64,000 bases of DNA from Wolbachia endosymbiont (group A) of Longitarsus flavicornis (GCF_963931955.1 NZ_OZ008337.1:248001-312000); one strand, 5' to 3'; positions 38,101-46,750 are shown, numbered from the stretch's first letter. Numbers and translations: made by a program. The notes: generated from the sequence alone by a model not told the origin.

Positions 38101-38586
38101 ATCAAATTCACCGCACCATAAATATTTTTTCTTGTCAAACGGTTGAGAAGTTATATAAGTTAACATATCTTCTTGGACATCTTTTTTAAGTGAAAAAGCC
38201 AAATGAGACTTTAGATTAAAAATTACACCTTTATCTACAGGTGTTACAAACTTAAACCCATGCTGTTTATCCCAAGACCAGTCTCTATCACTGATATAAA
38301 ACGGGAAAGAATTAACATCAAAAATTAGCTTAGCTGTATCCAATATTTCTGCATCATTACTTTCCTCAATGCCGTAGAATTCACGTATTATCTTCCTTTT
38401 TATACTGTCCAGATATTCTCTACACTGGTACGTATCCATACTCTTCTCAAATGAGACTACGATATAGTCCTTCTTGCCCTCGCTTTGCAGCTTAAAATTA
38501 GTTTTAACTGCATTGAAATCATAATTATTAACATTAAAAGCACTAACCAATGCTCTTACTGTTTCTCTTTCTCTTGTATTAGGCAT
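35158..38586 (-). CDS. 1142-aa modular protein of unknown function, left copy (candidate effector)
   Basis: Not recognised as a known family. A ~220-residue module at about 9-230 (ALVSAFNVNNYDFNAV, TYQCREYLDSIK, IFNLKSHL, GDSVYIKDVFD) recurs at about 787-1025 (ALLYRFNSSNYYRGGV, TTEYLDQVKNYII, IPNLKVHL, NDALYIKNAID). The second half of the module also recurs alone at about 655-775 (NNKLYIKDINVIKK). Residues 361-624 are Pro/Ser-rich low complexity. The tail (about 1065-1115) repeats SLKRKSPSPE twice, resembling nuclear-localisation and phospho-site sequences. No signal peptide or membrane segment. It is the last gene of a three-gene cassette, 41 bp after the 66-aa gene, and convergent with the terminase remnant (25-bp gap). 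Confidence 0.85.
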   Translation of the reverse strand: MPNTRERETVRALVSAFNVNNYDFNAVKTNFKLQSEGKKDYIVVSFEKSMDTYQCREYLDSIKRKIIREFYGIEESNDAEILDTAKLIFDVNSFPFYISDRDWSWDKQHGFKFVTPVDKGVIFNLKSHLAFSLKKDVQEDMLTYITSQPFDKKKYLWCGEFDNKELRKEFESKFLLRMKERKYENVPKNPLKIEGDSVYIKDVFDDARFIDSVTRRAAWRIGIDLGVGNDVDHSVMLLKDSIINSVYQSTKIIVVGFICASPLNREEASILIPLVLGGGGKRILTSEEALKLNYAFDGAVFYNLYDRTQGELSIDKSDGMYSIDFSNPEISHCVITKIIESSVINKDHELSIDPELRLRALSPEPPRTPPEQTGRRFLKSKGNRDSGLGDSPPQHSVACSSSGSPSSFLKQSQVQPRQGSERGGERGSGTEGLLRHLHNSVSLAVANPLTQINCIAVNPVAPGTSKSLSAQARTSTGGPYPPPPPLIPFSSPQFLLSVARPSSSKGADESGSATGNPYPLPPPPRSSLISLLVSGPRLRLPFARPSPRKGANESGSASTSAPNSLSFSGPRFQPYSRSTSRCSTDSGCPRSPGLLTNERSASVYSAESGYESRPSSTFTDTSNYENQEELTEKELIINKFLKSVKEIAAKKIEEKNTLTKEKIHEYIEGFAKLEEADKPYQYCISFDEEEEYFKGKESCAKSIFGVFKDNYTITLHSELNRCGLEDSDFFDYKNNKLYIKDINVIKKIADNVHMSDRKSSPEWTQLRAKTGANKCRTEPTHETLSKEEGLIKALLYRFNSSNYYRGGVHINFTLKNGKIVSLLGDHVNTTEYLDQVKNYIIEHDCGTEEVAKRVYNFGQFPCVFPSDFQRDKDGKIIIAYNIDDAIPNLKVHLIQDFRIQVEEEVVKKLEKMGVKEARKRIKESAYLATKSKNSDVWYVFFDSKRFQEKSKLFEEFKSIYVEAFKSRWKECGLDDSLVYYENDALYIKNAIDINVVKSIEKYEKEEYRKLQASCGYSPKEASCSCFPSEEVLAETPIAFNEGLYFLERDFGEDMDYEESFDRGNTGRKSLKRKSPSPEDEGSSRESSGSESSNSSSKSDRKNTERKSLKRKSPSPEEARDPPRSSFSDSDSELCSSLQEAKI

Positions 38587-38627
38587 ACCAACCTCCCCAT
38601 TTTTAAATTACAACAACTACCCTTTAC

Positions 38628-38828
38628 TTAACGTTTCATAGAACTACCAGGATTGTTTTTCTGCTCAGACTGACGTCGCTTCTCTATTTCCATTAGCTTC
38701 CTGGCTGTATCACTATGGTCATCATACCTCATTCCTTTTGCTCCCTGCACTATACCACCACCTGGTGCTGTATTCTCACGTTTCCACTTTTCAGCATCAA
38801 AACCTTTTTTATCATTACCGCTATGCAT
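38628..38828 (-). CDS. Small charged protein, left copy
   Basis: The 66-residue ORF starts MHSGNDKKGFDAEKWKREN behind a near-perfect TTAGGAGGCAAT ribosome site. It is very polar (Lys, Glu, Arg, Gly), with a helical C-terminal half (DTARKLMEIEKRRQSEQ) and no hydrophobic core, so it is probably disordered until bound to a partner. It sits 41 bp before the 1142-aa gene and has its own promoter-like sequence. Gene order suggests it is co-made with the large protein. Function unknown. Confidence 0.75.
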   Translation of the reverse strand: MHSGNDKKGFDAEKWKRENTAPGGGIVQGAKGMRYDDHSDTARKLMEIEKRRQSEQKNNPGSSMKR

Positions 38829-38859
38829 ATTGCCTCCTAAGTAAAAATATTATGTAATT

Positions 38860-38887
38860 AATATACTAAAAATAAAATTAAGTGCAA
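38860..38887 (-). promoter_or_regulatory. Promoter-like sequence upstream of the 66-aa gene, left copy
   Basis: On the minus strand TTGCAC, 16 bp, TATATT. The -35 box overlaps the dyad AAGTGC-TT-GCACTT, a possible operator. It is the mirror of 42997-43024. Confidence 0.5.
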
Positions 38888-38949
38888 GCACTTTTTTATA
38901 TTTTTTTTAAAAAAACTTTATTCACTCTTTTTCATAAAACTCAACTTTC

Positions 38950-39352
38950 AAGATTCCAGCGTCACACGCTACCCTTTCTTGTCATCCCAGTACTGGGATC
39001 CAGTCTTTTTTGTCACCCAAGTAGCTAACACTGGTTCTTTGCAATTTCATCAAAAACGCTCCCTCTTAACATAAAACCCTACATTTATCAAACCCAATGC
39101 ACAGTCTGGATTCCAGCGTCACGCGCTGGAATGACAAAAAAAGATGCTGAATGACACTCGTGTTTCTTTATGTCATACCAAATACCCATAGGTGTCATCC
39201 CAGTGCCCAGACACTGGGATCCAGTCTTTTTTGTCATCCAAGTAGCTAACACTGGTTCTTTGCAATTTCATCAAAACCACTCCCTTTTAACATAAAACCC
39301 TACACTTACCAAACCCACAGCCTGGATTCCAGTGTCACGCACTGGAATGACA
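38950..39352. repeat. Palindromic-element cluster, left arm
   Basis: At least four units of the GTCATCCCAGT / ACTGGGATCCAG and GATTCCAGCGTCACGCGCTGG types fill the gap between the 461-aa and 66-aa genes. Two long blocks (38995-39135 and 39225-39350) are near-duplicates of each other, each with TTCTTTGCAATTTCATCAAAA and CATAAAACCCTACA. Confidence 0.8.
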
Positions 39353-39387
39353 AAAAAGAAATCACTGTAATCTAACTACCTTCATGA

Positions 39388-40773
39388 TTATGTCTTTCCT
39401 ACTGACTGACCTTCTGCACATTTCTCAACTTTTACATCATTAGTCAATCCTTTTGGTGGTTGAGCATTATTCACAGAACCTTCATTCTCAGCACCATTCC
39501 AAGTACCTATGTTAAAATCAAATCCACAATTAGCAACAGAATTTTTAACGGATTGCTTCGGAGCTCTTTTGTCAGAAGCAGATTCCTGAGCAGATTTTCC
39601 TAGAGTATTTTCACTGGTTTGGTTAGGTTGCCCGTTAGAAACAGAGCTTTGAGCAGGTTGATTCGAAGCTTCCTTATAACTGCTCCTTCTTCCCCTACTA
39701 CTATTGCATCCATAAGGCTCCCTTCTCCTCGTCCCCGTTGTATTCGCTGCAGTCTTTGGAGCAGGTGGACACACCTCTTTCTTCTGTTCCTCAGGTTTTG
39801 CTTTCTTCTCTTCTTCCACTTTTGGTTTTACCTCGCGGTTCTCCTCCTTTATAACCTCTTTAGGCATTAGTTCTTTCATAGGTTTTGGTAAAAGATCAAG
39901 CTCTGGTTTGCTCAGAACAACCGGTCTTACAAACTCAGATGAAAAATCAAAAAGGAAAACTGGCACAGCGGGCTTTTCTCTTTCATCTACCTTTATTTCT
40001 ATATCTTTATGAACTTCTTTATTTGCTTCTAATGATGTTTTTTCTGCTTTTTTATCTTCTTTTTCTGTAGATGCCTCTACCGCAGCCGCCAACTCAACTC
40101 CAAACATCTCTGCGAACATTGTAACAATCCATCCGACAACAGCCATTTGTAACCTGAGTTTAAGATCTTGCAATGCAGTTAATCTTTCTAACGCCCTTGC
40201 AAACTCTTCTTCTGATAACTCACCACTGTTTAATTTCTCCTGCAATTCTTTTATCTCTTTGTCCAACCTCTGATCGAAACTTAAATCGCGTGCAAAAATC
40301 TTCCTGATTAACTCCTTAAGCTTATCACACAAAAACTTAATTATCGCAGCAATCAGGTTTTTTTCTTTCTTCTCCTTGAGCATTTGGTAGATTTTCGGAT
40401 CTACATCTACTTCAAAGAGGTTGAAGAGAGATTCAAAGAAATTCCAGAAATCTCCCAGCGCTCTTTCTCTTTCACCATTGAAATAATCTTCATCATCTCC
40501 TTCGGTATGTAGCTCTGCTTGAGATGATATTTCATCGATACAACTAGAGGCCTGACGCTCACATTCGGCTCTTCTGAGAAAATCTTGTCTGGCAAGCTCT
40601 TCCATGGTGGCTTTTAGTTCGTTTAGCTTCTGCTCCGCAGAGAAATCTTGCTCCCTGATTTTTCCTTGGAAGATTGAGCTACCGTTTTCGTTATTATCTG
40701 AAAAATTTTCCATTACTTTTGCCCCCTTAATAAAATTACTATCTTTATTGTCACCTGAAAAGCTTTCCACCAT
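39388..40773 (-). CDS. 461-aa helical, Lys/Glu/Pro-rich protein (complete copy)
   Basis: Not recognised. I prefer ATG 40773 because GGGAG lies 5 bp upstream; an ATG 15 bp earlier (40788) has no such site. The N terminus is a tandem duplication (MVESFSGDNKDSNF then VMENFSDNNENGSS). A long helical region follows (about 45-230) with LIAAIIKFLCDKLKELIRKI and a hydrophobic stretch LQMAVVGWIVTMFAEMFGVE that could touch a membrane. Then comes a low-complexity Lys/Glu/Pro stretch and a polar C terminus with GTWNGAENEG. First gene of the left cassette. The right-arm copy lacks this 5' end. Confidence 0.78.
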   Translation of the reverse strand: MVESFSGDNKDSNFIKGAKVMENFSDNNENGSSIFQGKIREQDFSAEQKLNELKATMEELARQDFLRRAECERQASSCIDEISSQAELHTEGDDEDYFNGERERALGDFWNFFESLFNLFEVDVDPKIYQMLKEKKEKNLIAAIIKFLCDKLKELIRKIFARDLSFDQRLDKEIKELQEKLNSGELSEEEFARALERLTALQDLKLRLQMAVVGWIVTMFAEMFGVELAAAVEASTEKEDKKAEKTSLEANKEVHKDIEIKVDEREKPAVPVFLFDFSSEFVRPVVLSKPELDLLPKPMKELMPKEVIKEENREVKPKVEEEKKAKPEEQKKEVCPPAPKTAANTTGTRRREPYGCNSSRGRRSSYKEASNQPAQSSVSNGQPNQTSENTLGKSAQESASDKRAPKQSVKNSVANCGFDFNIGTWNGAENEGSVNNAQPPKGLTNDVKVEKCAEGQSVGKT

Positions 40774-40885
40774 TTTTACTCCCTTCATAAAACTTAATTC
40801 TACAGTACTAAATATTTAAGAAATATTAATGTAAAGATGTCAATAAAATTATTTACATCTTTATACTATATTATATCATACACCA

Positions 40886-41045
40886 TTTAATCTTTCAATA
40901 ATATTTTTTATTCTTGCTGCTTCTTCAAACTCTAGCATGCGCTTTCCTTCTTATTAGTGTTTAATTTTGCCTCTACCATCACTTTTTCTTATAAAGTATT
41001 TGATGTAGATTTTATTATACTCTTTGGCATAACATTTGCAACATA
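40886..41045 (-). pseudogene. Relic of the uvrB 3' end in the inverted-repeat spacer
   Basis: Minus-strand sequence here matches the last ~150 bp of the real uvrB at 49187-49350 with many substitutions and small gaps. The end encodes LEFEEAARIKNIIERLNG, the expected UVR-domain tail. It lies just upstream of the 461-aa gene in the same direction and has no other part of uvrB. Confidence 0.75.
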
Positions 41046-41119
41046 CTTTATCTATAAATGGAAATTATTATACTTGCAGCTAGGCACAATTTGAAATAAT
41101 TTACACTATAAAGTTAAGG

Positions 41120-41215
41120 AACGAGATCCCAGTGTCAGCTACTTGCATGACAGCAGTCCTACGTCATACCGCCGCGGCGCTAACAAGAGATCCCGCTAAC
41201 AAGCAGCGGGATGAC
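41120..41215. repeat. Palindromic elements in the spacer
   Basis: A half-unit GATCCCAGTGTCAGCTACTT is followed by the second kind of element (GTCATACCGCCGCGGC and GATCCCGCTAACAAGCAGCGGG dyads). Confidence 0.7.
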
Positions 41216-41284
41216 GGTTTATCAAATCGTCGGTAAATCCAAGTCACTTTAGCTATATCAGAGCAATAGAGGCAGTGCGTAGAG

Positions 41285-42496
41285 GAGCTTGCCAGACAAG
41301 ATTTTCTCAGAAGAGCCGAATGTGAGCGTCAGGCCTCTAGTTGTATCGATGAAATATCATCTCAAGCAGAGCTACATACCGAAGGAGATGATGAAGATTA
41401 TTTCAATGGTGAAAGAGAAAGAGCGCTGGGAGATTTCTGGAATTTCTTTGAATCTCTCTTCAACCTCTTTGAAGTAGATGTAGATCCGAAAATCTACCAA
41501 ATGCTCAAGGAGAAGAAAGAAAAAAACCTGATTGCTGCGATAATTAAGTTTTTGTGTGATAAGCTTAAGGAGTTAATCAGGAAGATTTTTGCACGCGATT
41601 TAAGTTTCGATCAGAGGTTGGACAAAGAGATAAAAGAATTGCAGGAGAAATTAAACAGTGGTGAGTTATCAGAAGAAGAGTTTGCAAGGGCGTTAGAAAG
41701 ATTAACTGCATTGCAAGATCTTAAACTCAGGTTACAAATGGCTGTTGTCGGATGGATTGTTACAATGTTCGCAGAGATGTTTGGAGTTGAGTTGGCGGCT
41801 GCGGTAGAGGCATCTACAGAAAAAGAAGATAAAAAAGCAGAAAAAACATCATTAGAAGCAAATAAAGAAGTTCATAAAGATATAGAAATAAAGGTAGATG
41901 AAAGAGAAAAGCCCGCTGTGCCAGTTTTCCTTTTTGATTTTTCATCTGAGTTTGTAAGACCGGTTGTTCTGAGCAAACCAGAGCTTGATCTTTTACCAAA
42001 ACCTATGAAAGAACTAATGCCTAAAGAGGTTATAAAGGAGGAGAACCGCGAGGTAAAACCAAAAGTGGAAGAAGAGAAGAAAGCAAAACCTGAGGAACAG
42101 AAGAAAGAGGTGTGTCCACCTGCTCCAAAGACTGCAGCGAATACAACGGGGACGAGGAGAAGGGAGCCTTATGGATGCAATAGTAGTAGGGGAAGAAGGA
42201 GCAGTTATAAGGAAGCTTCGAATCAACCTGCTCAAAGCTCTGTTTCTAACGGGCAACCTAACCAAACCAGTGAAAATACTCTAGGAAAATCTGCTCAGGA
42301 ATCTGCTTCTGACAAAAGAGCTCCGAAGCAATCCGTTAAAAATTCTGTTGCTAATTGTGGATTTGATTTTAACATAGGTACTTGGAATGGTGCTGAGAAT
42401 GAAGGTTCTGTGAATAATGCTCAACCACCAAAAGGATTGACTAATGATGTAAAAGTTGAGAAATGTGCAGAAGGTCAGTCAGTAGGAAAGACATAA
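41285..42496 (+). pseudogene. 5'-truncated copy of the 461-aa gene (right arm)
   Basis: The sequence enters at codon 64 of the 466-codon form and is then identical to the left copy through the stop. Upstream in frame there is a TAG (41267-41269) and no start codon. A 331-residue product could begin at the internal ATG 41501, but without a ribosome site. I treat it as a truncated gene whose 5' end and promoter are missing because the repeat arm ends here. Confidence 0.85.
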
Positions 42497-42531
42497 TCAT
42501 GAAGGTAGTTAGATTACAGTGATTTCTTTTT

Positions 42532-42934
42532 TGTCATTCCAGTGCGTGACACTGGAATCCAGGCTGTGGGTTTGGTAAGTGTAGGGTTTTATGTTAAAAG
42601 GGAGTGGTTTTGATGAAATTGCAAAGAACCAGTGTTAGCTACTTGGATGACAAAAAAGACTGGATCCCAGTGTCTGGGCACTGGGATGACACCTATGGGT
42701 ATTTGGTATGACATAAAGAAACACGAGTGTCATTCAGCATCTTTTTTTGTCATTCCAGCGCGTGACGCTGGAATCCAGACTGTGCATTGGGTTTGATAAA
42801 TGTAGGGTTTTATGTTAAGAGGGAGCGTTTTTGATGAAATTGCAAAGAACCAGTGTTAGCTACTTGGGTGACAAAAAAGACTGGATCCCAGTACTGGGAT
42901 GACAAGAAAGGGTAGCGTGTGACGCTGGAATCTT
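42532..42934. repeat. Palindromic-element cluster, right arm
   Basis: Mirror image of the cluster at 38950-39352. Confidence 0.8.
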
Positions 42935-42996
42935 GAAAGTTGAGTTTTATGAAAAAGAGTGAATAAAGTTTTTTTAAAAAAAATATAAAAAAGTGC

Positions 42997-43024
42997 TTGC
43001 ACTTAATTTTATTTTTAGTATATT
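42997..43024 (+). promoter_or_regulatory. Promoter-like sequence upstream of the 66-aa gene, right copy
   Basis: TTGCAC (42997-43002), 16 bp, TATATT (43019-43024), 31 bp before the ATG. The dyad AAGTGC-TT-GCACTT (42991-43004) covers the -35 box and may be an operator. This promoter would let the right-arm 66-aa and 1142-aa genes be expressed even though the first gene is truncated. Confidence 0.5.
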
Positions 43025-43055
43025 AATTACATAATATTTTTACTTAGGAGGCAAT

Positions 43056-43256
43056 ATGCATAGCGGTAATGATAAAAAAGGTTTTGATGCTGAAAAGTGG
43101 AAACGTGAGAATACAGCACCAGGTGGTGGTATAGTGCAGGGAGCAAAAGGAATGAGGTATGATGACCATAGTGATACAGCCAGGAAGCTAATGGAAATAG
43201 AGAAGCGACGTCAGTCTGAGCAGAAAAACAATCCTGGTAGTTCTATGAAACGTTAA
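43056..43256 (+). CDS. Small charged protein, right copy
   Basis: Identical to the left-arm 66-aa gene, with the same TTAGGAGGCAAT ribosome site. It follows its own promoter-like sequence and precedes the right 1142-aa gene by 41 bp. Confidence 0.75.
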   Translation: MHSGNDKKGFDAEKWKRENTAPGGGIVQGAKGMRYDDHSDTARKLMEIEKRRQSEQKNNPGSSMKR

Positions 43257-43297
43257 GTAAAGGGTAGTTGTTGTAATTTAAAAATGGGGAGGTTGGT

Positions 43298-46200
43298 ATG
43301 CCTAATACAAGAGAAAGAGAAACAGTAAGAGCATTGGTTAGTGCTTTTAATGTTAATAATTATGATTTCAATGCAGTTAAAACTAATTTTAAGCTGCAAA
43401 GCGAGGGCAAGAAGGACTATATCGTAGTCTCATTTGAGAAGAGTATGGATACGTACCAGTGTAGAGAATATCTGGACAGTATAAAAAGGAAGATAATACG
43501 TGAATTCTACGGCATTGAGGAAAGTAATGATGCAGAAATATTGGATACAGCTAAGCTAATTTTTGATGTTAATTCTTTCCCGTTTTATATCAGTGATAGA
43601 GACTGGTCTTGGGATAAACAGCATGGGTTTAAGTTTGTAACACCTGTAGATAAAGGTGTAATTTTTAATCTAAAGTCTCATTTGGCTTTTTCACTTAAAA
43701 AAGATGTCCAAGAAGATATGTTAACTTATATAACTTCTCAACCGTTTGACAAGAAAAAATATTTATGGTGCGGTGAATTTGATAATAAAGAATTACGCAA
43801 GGAATTTGAGAGTAAGTTTTTATTAAGGATGAAAGAAAGAAAATATGAAAATGTTCCTAAGAACCCTCTGAAGATTGAAGGCGATAGTGTATATATCAAG
43901 GATGTTTTTGATGATGCTCGTTTTATTGATAGTGTAACGCGGCGTGCCGCATGGCGTATAGGCATCGATCTTGGAGTTGGCAATGATGTTGATCATAGTG
44001 TGATGTTGCTTAAAGACTCAATAATAAACTCTGTTTATCAATCAACGAAAATAATAGTAGTTGGGTTTATATGTGCGTCTCCTTTAAATAGAGAAGAGGC
44101 CTCAATTCTTATACCTCTTGTATTAGGTGGCGGAGGAAAGCGGATATTGACAAGCGAAGAAGCTCTTAAACTAAATTATGCATTTGATGGTGCTGTATTT
44201 TATAATCTTTATGATAGAACTCAGGGAGAATTATCAATAGATAAAAGTGATGGAATGTATAGCATAGACTTTTCCAATCCAGAAATTTCTCACTGTGTGA
44301 TAACTAAAATCATAGAAAGCTCTGTAATCAACAAAGACCATGAACTGTCCATTGACCCTGAGCTTCGTTTGCGAGCATTGTCGCCTGAGCCACCAAGAAC
44401 ACCGCCTGAACAAACTGGACGTAGGTTTCTTAAATCTAAAGGAAACAGAGATAGTGGTCTTGGTGATTCACCTCCACAACATTCTGTTGCATGTTCTTCA
44501 AGTGGTAGTCCAAGCTCATTCCTTAAGCAATCACAGGTACAGCCCAGGCAAGGTTCAGAAAGAGGAGGAGAAAGAGGATCAGGAACAGAAGGGCTGCTGC
44601 GGCATCTGCATAATTCTGTAAGCTTAGCTGTAGCGAATCCATTGACGCAGATAAATTGTATTGCAGTTAATCCTGTTGCTCCAGGGACATCTAAATCATT
44701 AAGTGCTCAAGCAAGGACTAGTACTGGGGGCCCTTATCCACCACCGCCTCCTCTTATACCTTTTAGTAGTCCACAATTCCTGTTGTCTGTGGCTAGACCT
44801 TCATCATCGAAAGGTGCTGATGAAAGTGGATCAGCAACTGGAAACCCTTATCCATTACCGCCGCCGCCGCGTTCTTCTCTTATATCTCTTCTAGTTAGTG
44901 GTCCACGACTCCGGTTACCTTTTGCTAGACCTTCACCACGGAAAGGTGCTAATGAAAGTGGATCAGCATCGACTAGTGCTCCGAACTCTTTGTCATTTAG
45001 TGGTCCACGATTCCAGCCATATTCAAGGTCTACTTCTAGATGTTCTACAGATAGTGGTTGTCCAAGATCGCCTGGGTTGCTTACTAATGAAAGATCTGCT
45101 TCTGTATATTCTGCAGAGAGTGGTTATGAATCTCGGCCATCGTCAACGTTTACTGACACGTCTAATTATGAAAATCAAGAAGAGTTGACTGAGAAAGAGC
45201 TTATTATTAATAAATTTCTAAAAAGTGTGAAAGAGATTGCAGCTAAAAAGATAGAAGAAAAGAACACCCTAACAAAGGAGAAAATTCACGAATACATAGA
45301 AGGGTTTGCTAAACTGGAAGAAGCAGATAAACCTTACCAATATTGTATATCTTTTGACGAAGAGGAAGAGTATTTTAAGGGTAAGGAGTCATGTGCTAAA
45401 AGTATTTTTGGTGTATTTAAGGATAATTATACTATAACGCTTCACTCAGAATTAAATAGGTGTGGTCTTGAGGATTCAGACTTTTTCGATTATAAAAATA
45501 ACAAGTTATATATTAAAGATATTAACGTCATCAAAAAGATAGCTGACAATGTACATATGTCTGATAGAAAATCATCGCCCGAATGGACACAGCTACGTGC
45601 TAAGACAGGTGCTAATAAATGTAGAACTGAACCTACGCATGAAACACTTTCAAAGGAAGAAGGGTTGATTAAAGCATTGCTTTATAGGTTCAACAGCAGT
45701 AATTATTATAGAGGTGGTGTTCATATCAACTTTACTTTAAAAAATGGGAAGATTGTTAGTTTGCTTGGTGATCATGTTAATACAACAGAATATTTAGACC
45801 AGGTAAAAAATTATATAATAGAACATGATTGTGGCACTGAGGAAGTAGCAAAAAGAGTCTATAATTTTGGTCAGTTTCCATGTGTCTTTCCTTCTGATTT
45901 TCAGCGTGATAAAGATGGAAAAATAATAATTGCATATAATATAGATGATGCCATACCCAACTTAAAAGTCCATCTTATTCAGGACTTTAGGATACAAGTA
46001 GAAGAAGAAGTGGTTAAAAAGCTAGAAAAAATGGGAGTTAAAGAAGCTCGTAAACGTATAAAAGAATCTGCGTATCTAGCAACAAAAAGTAAGAATTCTG
46101 ACGTATGGTATGTGTTTTTTGATAGCAAGCGTTTTCAAGAGAAATCAAAGTTGTTTGAGGAATTTAAGAGTATTTATGTTGAAGCATTTAAATCAAGGTG

Positions 46201-46726
46201 GAAGGAGTGTGGTTTGGATGATAGTTTAGTTTATTATGAGAATGATGCCTTATATATAAAAAATGCTATCGACATTAACGTCGTCAAAAGTATAGAGAAA
46301 TATGAAAAGGAGGAGTATAGAAAGTTGCAAGCATCTTGTGGTTATTCTCCTAAAGAAGCATCTTGTAGCTGTTTTCCTAGTGAAGAAGTGTTGGCAGAAA
46401 CACCAATCGCATTCAACGAAGGTCTATACTTTCTTGAACGTGATTTTGGCGAGGATATGGATTATGAAGAATCATTTGATAGGGGGAATACTGGAAGAAA
46501 ATCGCTAAAACGTAAGTCTCCATCGCCTGAAGATGAAGGTAGTTCAAGGGAATCTTCGGGAAGCGAAAGCAGTAATTCATCGTCTAAATCTGATAGGAAG
46601 AATACTGAAAGAAAATCGCTAAAACGTAAGTCTCCATCGCCTGAAGAGGCAAGAGATCCACCACGCTCAAGTTTTTCCGATTCCGATTCCGAACTCTGCA
46701 GCAGTTTACAAGAAGCCAAGATATAA
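43298..46726 (+). CDS. 1142-aa modular protein of unknown function, right copy (candidate effector)
   Basis: Identical in translation to the left copy: N- and C-terminal ~220-residue modules, a half module in the middle, a Pro/Ser-rich linker, and a tail with two KRKSPSPE motifs. It has AATGGGGAGGTTGGT before the ATG. Complete identity of a 3.4-kb gene pair with no third-position differences means a very recent duplication or continuing gene conversion. It is convergent with the terminase fragment at 46751. Confidence 0.85.
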   Translation: MPNTRERETVRALVSAFNVNNYDFNAVKTNFKLQSEGKKDYIVVSFEKSMDTYQCREYLDSIKRKIIREFYGIEESNDAEILDTAKLIFDVNSFPFYISDRDWSWDKQHGFKFVTPVDKGVIFNLKSHLAFSLKKDVQEDMLTYITSQPFDKKKYLWCGEFDNKELRKEFESKFLLRMKERKYENVPKNPLKIEGDSVYIKDVFDDARFIDSVTRRAAWRIGIDLGVGNDVDHSVMLLKDSIINSVYQSTKIIVVGFICASPLNREEASILIPLVLGGGGKRILTSEEALKLNYAFDGAVFYNLYDRTQGELSIDKSDGMYSIDFSNPEISHCVITKIIESSVINKDHELSIDPELRLRALSPEPPRTPPEQTGRRFLKSKGNRDSGLGDSPPQHSVACSSSGSPSSFLKQSQVQPRQGSERGGERGSGTEGLLRHLHNSVSLAVANPLTQINCIAVNPVAPGTSKSLSAQARTSTGGPYPPPPPLIPFSSPQFLLSVARPSSSKGADESGSATGNPYPLPPPPRSSLISLLVSGPRLRLPFARPSPRKGANESGSASTSAPNSLSFSGPRFQPYSRSTSRCSTDSGCPRSPGLLTNERSASVYSAESGYESRPSSTFTDTSNYENQEELTEKELIINKFLKSVKEIAAKKIEEKNTLTKEKIHEYIEGFAKLEEADKPYQYCISFDEEEEYFKGKESCAKSIFGVFKDNYTITLHSELNRCGLEDSDFFDYKNNKLYIKDINVIKKIADNVHMSDRKSSPEWTQLRAKTGANKCRTEPTHETLSKEEGLIKALLYRFNSSNYYRGGVHINFTLKNGKIVSLLGDHVNTTEYLDQVKNYIIEHDCGTEEVAKRVYNFGQFPCVFPSDFQRDKDGKIIIAYNIDDAIPNLKVHLIQDFRIQVEEEVVKKLEKMGVKEARKRIKESAYLATKSKNSDVWYVFFDSKRFQEKSKLFEEFKSIYVEAFKSRWKECGLDDSLVYYENDALYIKNAIDINVVKSIEKYEKEEYRKLQASCGYSPKEASCSCFPSEEVLAETPIAFNEGLYFLERDFGEDMDYEESFDRGNTGRKSLKRKSPSPEDEGSSRESSGSESSNSSSKSDRKNTERKSLKRKSPSPEEARDPPRSSFSDSDSELCSSLQEAKI

Positions 46727-46750
46727 AAATGATAGGGGCCTTTACTTAAT

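Larger units (their letters stand above)
34870..40599 (+). repeat. Left arm of 5.73-kb inverted repeat
   Basis: Every base position x in this arm mirrors position 81884-x on the other strand. The outer edge is at AAATAATTCC (34870) and the inner edge after GGCAAGCTC (40599). All ORFs on both strands are identical to those of the right arm, and the intergenic text I compared has no differences. The arm contains the terminase 3' end and the whole 66-aa and 1142-aa genes, plus most of the 461-aa gene. Confidence 0.95.

Noticed and set aside
35158..40788. The cassette as cifA-cifB cytoplasmic incompatibility genes
   Set aside because: Sizes and phage setting are similar, but I see none of the sequence landmarks I know from CifA or CifB, no recognisable deubiquitinase or nuclease motif, and there is an extra 66-aa gene.
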